DNA from: Strongylocentrotus droebachiensis | Taxonomy: Eukaryota > Echinodermata > Echinoidea > Camarodonta > Strongylocentrotidae | DNA: 64,000 bases | NCBI GenBank assembly: GCA_035222895.1 | Contig: JAVYIG010000163.1 | Span: 310,001 to 374,000, forward strand | Reading direction: 5' to 3' | Shown here: positions 59,701 through 64,000 of the stretch, piece by piece | Layout of the letters: every line of letters begins with the position of its first letter | Position numbering within the stretch: the stretch's first letter is position 1 | Translations under genes and position numbers: made by a program | The notes under the pieces: generated by a model | The model's database searches: none | Told to the model about the DNA's origin: nothing | The model's input: the letters and a program-made list of their open reading frames with translations, nothing else

Positions 59701-59910
59701 ATGAATCGTCAAAAATGTACATTGTATTTGATTTACCCTGGAAAATTTAAATAAGTTGACAATGAACTGTGTATCGGATATATTTTGCCCGAGAATACTT
59801 ACGACATTTATCTCCGTCGTAACCAGGGGCGCACTGGCATTTATATGTCGTGAAGCTCGTTTCCATACAAGTTGCATTATTCAGGCACGGATTCGAGACG
59901 CACATGCCAT
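49541..59910 (-). CDS. LRP/LDLR-like receptor fragment (EGF plus YWTD propeller), partial
   Basis: Three minus-strand exons read in order: EGF 59910-59803, propeller 57800-57552, propeller 49792-49541. Each is phase 1-1 with good borders (acceptors ctatag, atgacag, cctaag; donors GTAAGT, GTATGG, GTATGG), so they splice together in frame into about 149 residues. An EGF module followed by YWTD/LDLb repeats is the LDL-receptor/LRP plan: extracellular, ligand-binding, beta-propeller. Blades 3-6, the membrane segment and the N-terminus were not found; they should lie below 49541 and above 59910. The 7.8-kb intron between the propeller exons is packed with mobile elements. Membership of one gene is inferred from phase, strand and order. 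Confidence 0.65.
50866..51360 (+). repeat. tRNA-derived SINE split by a MITE
   Basis: Head with A-box-like TGGTCTAGTGC at 50871, then an insertion, then the rest of the tRNA-like head with B-box-like GGTTCGAAACC near 51331. Without the insert it resembles the SINEs at 12.6 and 26.4 kb. Confidence 0.6.
50886..51303. mobile_element. GC-rich MITE inside a SINE promoter
   Basis: Ends TAAGACCCCGCTTACAGTGAG and the mirror CTCACTGTAACAGGGGTCTTA, one base-run difference. The ttacagtgagaaaaggcc motif recurs inside, as do ggccaggccgcggcc palindromes. Target duplication unclear. Confidence 0.6.
51421..51957 (-). mobile_element. 5'-truncated CR1/L2-like LINE, 3' end
   Basis: Minus-strand frames give ITPVLKSLHWLPVEERVVFK, HYIPSRQLRSQNSGLP and, after a frame break, RTFANAGPSLWNSLPQWIK, the conserved C-terminus of CR1/L2-type reverse transcriptases. 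A (TTA)n tail at 51421-51440 marks the 3' end. Broken by a stop, so inactive. Confidence 0.8.
51964..52045 (+). repeat. SINE tail fragment
   Basis: ctagagcgccttaatgacag followed by ccatgaaaaagc matches the 12.6-kb SINE. Confidence 0.5.
52121..52193 (+). repeat. Dispersed repeat fragment, second copy
   Basis: Matches 8894-8967. Confidence 0.55.
52194..52885. repeat. Possible element bounded by GGGGGCCATWATGCCCCC motifs
   Basis: The palindromic motif occurs at 52195-52220 and 52857-52883 with AT-rich sequence between. An element is possible but not proven. Confidence 0.3.
53189..54205. mobile_element. Foldback of GGACAACTACCCCC units, interrupted
   Basis: The left arm is a run of about 17-bp units (ggacaactaccccctag); the right arm is the inverse (gggggtagttgtcct). 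It is split by the element at 53594-54114. Confidence 0.75.
53594..54114. mobile_element. TIR element (TACTCTTTTCACACTGG ends) with CTA duplication
   Basis: The inverted ends are flanked by CTA on both sides (53591-53593, 54115-54117). The interior is repeated ttaaccccgtactatag phrases in both orientations. A 3-bp duplication is compatible with a PIF/Harbinger-like element. Confidence 0.7.
54204..56459. mobile_element. Large inverted structure with Tc1-like ends
   Basis: CCGGATACGGTAAAAATCAA at 54204 is mirrored ending at 56459. Within it the Tc1-like ends TACACTGTTGGTCATAATGG (54262) and mirror (to 56401) enclose the tandem array. Inversion extends about 60 bases outside the Tc1-like ends, so the unit is larger than the transposon. 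Confidence 0.7.
54644..56310 (+). repeat. 547-bp tandem array, three units
   Basis: Units start at about 54644, 55191 and 55737 (actgtacgcagcgggcgcta). Units 2 and 3 are almost identical, so the last expansion is recent; identical short frames recur 547 bp apart. Each unit has its own stem (gcaatgaattattgaa...). Confidence 0.88.
56465..56655 (+). mobile_element. Additional Tc1-like right-end copy
   Basis: Repeats the last 190 bases of the family: gagaatgtataccattatct, then ttccaccattatgaccaaca. Confidence 0.65.
56738..56772 (+). repeat. (GT)n(GA)n microsatellite
   Basis: GT units followed by GA units. Confidence 0.85.
57552..57800 (-). CDS. YWTD/LDLb propeller exon A
   Basis: A 249-base phase 1-1 exon. 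It opens with VVQLLIQSYDQRGVHIANVS, like the first strand after an EGF in LRP propellers (LLxxxxxxIRxI), and contains FDKREHVLYWADV, a clear YWxD repeat. It fits blade 1 into blade 2. Confidence 0.7.
58261..59326. repeat. Dispersed TIR element, copy C (interrupted by a hAT element)
   Basis: Its ends (gtaaagaccagttctgg at left, gagaactggtctttac at right) are inverted. The body around the hAT insert matches, in reverse, the copies at 2619-3600 and 16515-16740 (tatatgggactac, tttggcccagtcttgg, ttgatcatctag). Confidence 0.65.
58345..58997. mobile_element. hAT element with Charlie-like termini
   Basis: CAGGCCTTCTCAACTAG at 58345 mirrors AGTTGAGAAGGCCTG ending at 58997, with an exact 8-bp target duplication (atctagca, 58337-58344 and 58998-59005). 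The TIR resembles the CAGxGxTTCTCAA ends of hAT/Charlie elements. Inside are GC-rich palindromic motifs (CAGGGGCGAAGCCC, GGGGGCCGAGCCCCC) and no transposase. It is inserted in a copy of the dispersed element at 58261-59326. Confidence 0.85.
59400..59677. mobile_element. TTAA-flanked MITE in the LRP-like gene intron
   Basis: TTAAAGGGGCTGTATCATGG at left and CATGGTACAGCCCATTTAA at right, 278 bp including the targets, CpG-rich interior. Confidence 0.7.
59803..59910 (-). CDS. EGF-like exon
   Basis: A 108-base phase 1-1 exon encoding a six-cysteine EGF domain: CVSNPCLNNATC, then YKCQCAPGYDGDKC (spacing C-x4-C-x5-C-x9-C-x-C-x8-C). It contains an Asn-Ala-Thr glycosylation sequon. No Ca2+-binding D-x-D/N-E start is seen, so it is a non-calcium EGF. 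Confidence 0.85.
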
Positions 59911-60029
59911 CTATAGATATATGCAAATAAACAGGTGTTATAATACATTGAGGGGGGAATTGCAACTTTCTTACTTTGGTATGAGATAACTGAATATTTC
60001 AAGAGAAGATGCTCTTCATGCAGAGGAGC

Positions 60030-60190
60030 AATGAGGTGAATTGCTAAAGGCTCTGCGGGCCCTTGGTTCTCAATAGAAGAGGTCTAGGATAATAGGATTC
60101 GATCCTTGCTCAGTGGTTACATTCTTGGAGAAGGTGTTTGACCCACGTTTGCCCCACTCGACACAGGTGTATTAAATAATTACCCCACAA
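60030..60190 (+). repeat. Possible SINE-like fragment
   Basis: ggattcgatcc at 60087 resembles a B box, followed by gacccacgtttgccccactc. No clear A box. Confidence 0.3.
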
Positions 60191-60211
60191 TGGTGGGGCA
60201 GAAGTCACTCT

Positions 60212-60413
60212 GAACATGACTGACAAAGAAAGCGGACAAAATAAACAGTTCCTCAGGTAGACAAAGGAACATCCCTTCACTGCTATTATGTAAAAATGTG
60301 TAGAACAGGTGTCACATGCATATTCACCTTTTTACATAATAGCAGTGAAGGGATGTTCCTTTGTCTACTTGAGGAACAGTATATTTTGTCCGCTTTCTTT
60401 GTCAGTCATGTTC
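60212..60413. mobile_element. 202-bp hairpin MITE
   Basis: GAACATGACTGACAAAGAAA to its mirror TTTCTTTGTCAGTCATGTTC; the arms pair along about 80 bases with a small loop. It is the compact relative of 7747-8260. Confidence 0.8.
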
Positions 60414-60562
60414 ATAGTGAGTATTTCCATGGCCCTCATGACGAACATTATATATATATATCCATGTCTATCATCTTTATTATTTACCTCGTTATCTTTT
60501 TATGAAGCTCCAAATGTCTGCTTCTTATTTTACTCTGTGGTCATATGGGCAGATAAATGCCA

Positions 60563-60870
60563 TTAGCACAAGACTATTAAACACACGAATGCTGGTAACA
60601 TGGTTATATCCTCATATTTGGGTGCCTGAATATCATTATATTCGAGCAGCATGAATGTGCCTCGATATACACTATTTTTTAGTATGTCTATAATATAATG
60701 GATTTGGACATTAGAGTCAGGGTAACCCCGGGGCTTATGTCGACAATTGAAATCTCCGGCAATGACAGATTCTGATTGGGAAGAGGGGTTGGGAGGACGA
60801 GCATGGTACCAGGATATTCTCTTTCTAAATGTTGATGCATTTAGTTGGGTCATTCGCTTGATATGTTGCC
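60563..60870 (-). mobile_element. Degenerate LINE endonuclease fragment
   Basis: A minus-strand frame contains SESVIAGDFNCRHKPRGYPD; GDFN is the typical motif of the APE-type endonuclease of non-LTR retrotransposons. Short and isolated. Confidence 0.4.
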
Positions 60871-61263
60871 ATGCACAATCATGTACAAATGAAGCATTCT
60901 CCCGAATGTAAGTGGCAATGCTATGATGAGCAATTGGAACAAACTAAGAGGAAGTCCACCCTAATATTAAGTTTGTTTTACTAGAAGCAGGGAAATGAGA
61001 AAAACATGTCAGTTAAAGTGTGAGCAAAAGCCGATGAAAAACACGAAAGATGTGTAAAGTTGTTTGATGTTATGTGATGTATCGTGCGAGCTCCCCTCCC
61101 ATTTGCCCTGTACCGTATATATATATATTCAAAAAATGTTTAATCATACATTCATCCTGAATATACTTACTGTTCTTGTTGTTTGTATACAACCCCTATA
61201 TGAAACAAGTCTATTTCGTCATCAATAACTAAGAAAATAAAAGTTAATTAAATTTGATGTACA

Positions 61264-61340
61264 GAGCAAATGATGAGGACGGACCTTGACTGCGAGGACA
61301 GCATTCCCAGGTTTATAGTCATGATCAAATATCTGTACCC
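61264..61340 (-). CDS. Possible small exon, unrecognised
   Basis: On the minus strand, after acceptor ctgtcgtactcag, VQIFDHDYKPGNAVLAVK reads to a possible GTCCGT donor. It is protein-like but short, with a weak donor. It could belong to the LRP-like gene upstream or to an old element. Confidence 0.2.
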
Positions 61341-62674
61341 TGAGTACGACAGTAGGAAAAGGGAAAAATAACTGACTAAGGTTGACTGTTTGCTGCAGGT
61401 TTTGCTAGCTCTGACGAACTACCAGGGTGGACGACAAGGACTGAATACAACTGCCACCCTATTTCTGATGTCATTAATTATTATATGATTCAGGATTATT
61501 TATTGAAATCCATATCATCTAAAGAAATGTTAATGTCTTAATGTCTCTATGTAGCAAACAATGCCTAATCGGTGACCATTGTTCCCCCAAGATCCTCGTT
61601 ATCTTATATTAACTGAGAGCTGATTTGATGAGATACCCACCTGTCCAGTGACCTTGCAGGGTGGTCTAATCCCTCCTGTAAACTAGTACAGATGGGCTTC
61701 AAAATGAGTTTAAGAATGCACAGAACCTGATTTGAATGAACGGCATTTTGACATAGAAAAATAAAAATGGCAAGTTTAATAAATACCTAATTGCGTACTG
61801 AAAAGACCAAACTGGCAACGGGACGCATTTTGATCCTTGCAAATGCATAAAATGGTAAGTTTGGCATTTAAGATTGCTCCAAAAAAAATATTTAAAAAAA
61901 AAAAAAAAATTAAAAAAAAAAAAAATTAAAAAAAAAAAAAAATCGAGCGGCCCGAAAATGACGAGCGGGCGGTCGAGGACAACCAAATGATTTTTTTTTC
62001 GGCCTTATCATCTCTGGCGGACGCAGAAGTTGTTTGACGTGTTGATGTTTGGTTAATATAAATATATAGGTTTATTTGTTAATAGTGTTCTTTTAACCGA
62101 AATGAAATGGTATAATTATTAGAAACAACACATATATTATGTTAAAAGTATTAACACGAGATCTCCTGTCAGTTCATTCTAGCATTATGAAACACTAGCC
62201 CTTCGTAGCATCAGCTCCTGCATTATTGGACCTCGTAAAGTTTAGGAAGATGCGTTTCCTCCAATATATTTTCAAGCTCTTCAATGATTCTTATAATACA
62301 AAACGTGTTAGTCTGTATAAAATATTTATTCTTGGAAACCACATTGAGATTTATAATTGTCATATTTTACCAACCTATTTTTGACATCTGTTTGAAATTG
62401 CAAGCTAATTCATATGGAGATCCGTTGAATTATCTTCCTTCTTTTGTTTGTAGAACATGCCTACTGAAATATAATTTTCGTATCTATTTGTAGCAAAATC
62501 ATTATACCTTTGATTCTTAATTCATGATAACAAAAAAAATAGTACTGGTAATAGTAGTAATGATGATGACTATAATCATTACAGTAAAAATACTACTAAA
62601 TGATAATTACAATAATTAATTTATGGAAGAAAAATATTAGTTAACATGGGAGGGGGAGACTTCAGAGAAACAGA

Positions 62675-62676
62675 AG

Positions 62677-62712
<36 letters not shown>

Positions 62713-62722
62713 GAGAGAGAGA
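62675..62722 (+). repeat. (GA)n microsatellite
   Basis: Nearly pure GA. Confidence 0.9.
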
Positions 62723-62882
62723 AATCGTTTAAATAAAGTTGGAAGGTGATTTTTTTTTTGCAATAGTTACCTTGTACAGTATAACGAGAAAAGCGAAATT
62801 TTGGCAAATGTTTAACGAATGTTGGTGCATTTTTATATCTTTACAGGCTACTACTTTTGTAAGACATTTTCATTTCACAGCA

Positions 62883-63131
62883 CTATGCGACTTGAGAAAT
62901 AGATCTTCCTAAACTTGCATGGTATAAGATCCAAGAATGTAGGAGATGATGCTCCGAAGGGTCGGTTCTCATTATTGACATAAAGCCATGGCGAACTCGA
63001 AATATATGAATGCACAGCGAACGCACAATGGGCACATGGAGTTTCAAGATAATGTAAACAACTTTTTGGGAGTACAAATTGAAACGTCGATATCCTTCCC
63101 GGTTGAATAAAGGGATTGATCCATCTGACAA
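62883..63131 (-). other. Open frames after a splice-acceptor-like site, unassigned
   Basis: Two minus-strand frames are open for about 80 codons after ttgtcag. One contains Cys-rich text (SCLHYLETPCAHCAF). No family recognised. Confidence 0.2.
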
Positions 63132-63382
63132 ATGACTTCCTATCGATAACTGAACATAGTCGTAGCCTTTCCCAATTTGTATGCGAAAAATGATGCAGTG
63201 CCTAAGAAAGTTTTTTGTAATATTATTTACATTTACCTATGATGTGTGAATGCGTTTATCAAACTGTTCTTGGATTGGAAAATAAAGATGTTTTACTTCG
63301 TGCAAACATCGTTTTATCCATTCTTCAATAATCGATGGTATTTGGGTACTGAATTGGTCTACGCCCGTTATGCCAATAGTTT

Positions 63383-63589
63383 GATAATGAACGGCCGAAA
63401 TCGACAACAACGTCCCCACCCAGAAACAGCCGCCGCGAAGACACTGATCACACTAGCGATGACTCGAGTACACTCTCTTCAGGTGAAAGTACCCAGGAAG
63501 AGCGGATAGTTACTCCACAAAAAACCACAACACCAAAGAAAATGCAAAAGAGGAAATCAGAAAGAAAGAAAGGGAACACAAGAAAGTGA
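63383..63589 (+). mobile_element. LINE ORF1 C-terminal remnant
   Basis: A frame ending at the TGA 63587-63589 is Ser/Thr-rich then basic (SSTLSSGESTQEERIVTP, KKMQKRKSERKKGNTRK), like the tail of a LINE ORF1. A stop lies in frame just upstream, and another frame there (FFNNRWYLGTELVYARYANS) may be earlier ORF1 sequence, suggesting a frameshift. Confidence 0.5.
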
Positions 63590-63662
63590 GTAGACTGAAA
63601 TTTGGATCAACAGACAAGTATTACGGAAATGAAAATCTCTAGCTGGTGAACGAAAACAAATT

Positions 63663-64000
63663 ATGTCCTTTTTATCCCTCAATGTAAGGGGGATCAGGAA
63701 TAAACTGAAACGAAACAAAATCTTTTCATGGATACATAAGCAAAAAATAGACGTAATAATGTTACAAGAAACTTTTTTGACTCTCGGATTAGAAGCAATT
63801 ATTAAGTTAGAATTAGATTACCACTGTTTCTTTAATCATGGCACAAATCACTCAAAAGGTGTGGCTATTTTTGTACGTAAATATTATTCTGAACAGATTG
63901 AACATTTTGTACACCTTGATGGTCGAGCACTTGCGATAAGATTGAAAGTTGGTGAAAACTCTTATTTTATTTTAAATGTTTACGCACCGACAAAATACAA
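63663..64000 (+). mobile_element. LINE ORF2 start: APE endonuclease, cut by the window edge
   Basis: Open from ATG 63663 to the edge, with an in-frame stop upstream. It contains SLNVRGIRNKLKR, VIMLQETF, HGTNHSKGVAIFV and YFILNVYAPTKY: the N-terminal apurinic-like endonuclease of an L1-like non-LTR retrotransposon (Asn in the first block, QET as the catalytic Glu). The visible part has no stop, so it may be a relatively young copy. It starts 73 bases after the ORF1 stop. Confidence 0.85.

Overview
The window looks like nuclear DNA of a marine deuterostome, most likely an echinoderm such as a sea urchin. This is inferred from the gene families, the small phase-consistent exons in long introns, and the dense foldback MITEs, tRNA-derived SINEs and CR1/L2- and L1-like LINE fragments. 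No alignment could be run, so the taxon is a judgement. Nothing looks bacterial, viral or organellar.

The main content is a 15-exon plus-strand gene (6190-31461). Its exons join without a phase conflict into 2550 nt, or 849 residues: signal peptide, CUB domain, two LDL-receptor class A repeats, a cysteine-rich LRR N-cap, eight leucine-rich repeats each on its own exon, and a class A 7TM domain on one last exon. It belongs with the leucine-rich-repeat GPCRs of the relaxin-receptor/GRL101 type (LGR type C). The CUB domain in front of the LDLa repeats is the unusual part.

The second gene (36186-40475, plus) has two coding exons and encodes a 380-residue class I SAM-dependent methyltransferase-like protein, with a TATA box and a short upstream ORF. 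Its single intron holds a TTAA-flanked MITE, a foldback MITE and a 680-bp element with terminal inverted repeats. That last element carries an antisense THAP domain broken by one in-frame stop and looks like a decayed P-like transposon.

The third gene is on the minus strand (about 59910 down to 49541) and is seen only in part: one EGF exon and two YWTD/LDLb beta-propeller exons, all phase 1-1, so it is an LRP/LDLR-like receptor fragment. An orphan exon-like stretch lies at 1881-2030.

The rest is mostly mobile DNA: hAT MITEs with 8-bp target duplications and long C runs (13.2, 15.0, 29.1, 58.3 kb), an 881-bp Tc1/mariner-like palindrome (10.5-11.4 kb), TTAA-flanked MITEs (17.6, 23.0, 36.9, 59.4 kb), a nested foldback complex with a 547-bp tandem array (53.2-56.7 kb), a large foldback with purine and pyrimidine arms (47.4-48.7 kb), SINEs, and a LINE entering at the right edge (63.4-64.0 kb). 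No CRISPR array, rRNA or functional tRNA gene was seen. Apart from the features listed, 3.6-5.1, 40.9-44.3 and 44.7-47.4 kb show nothing I can support.
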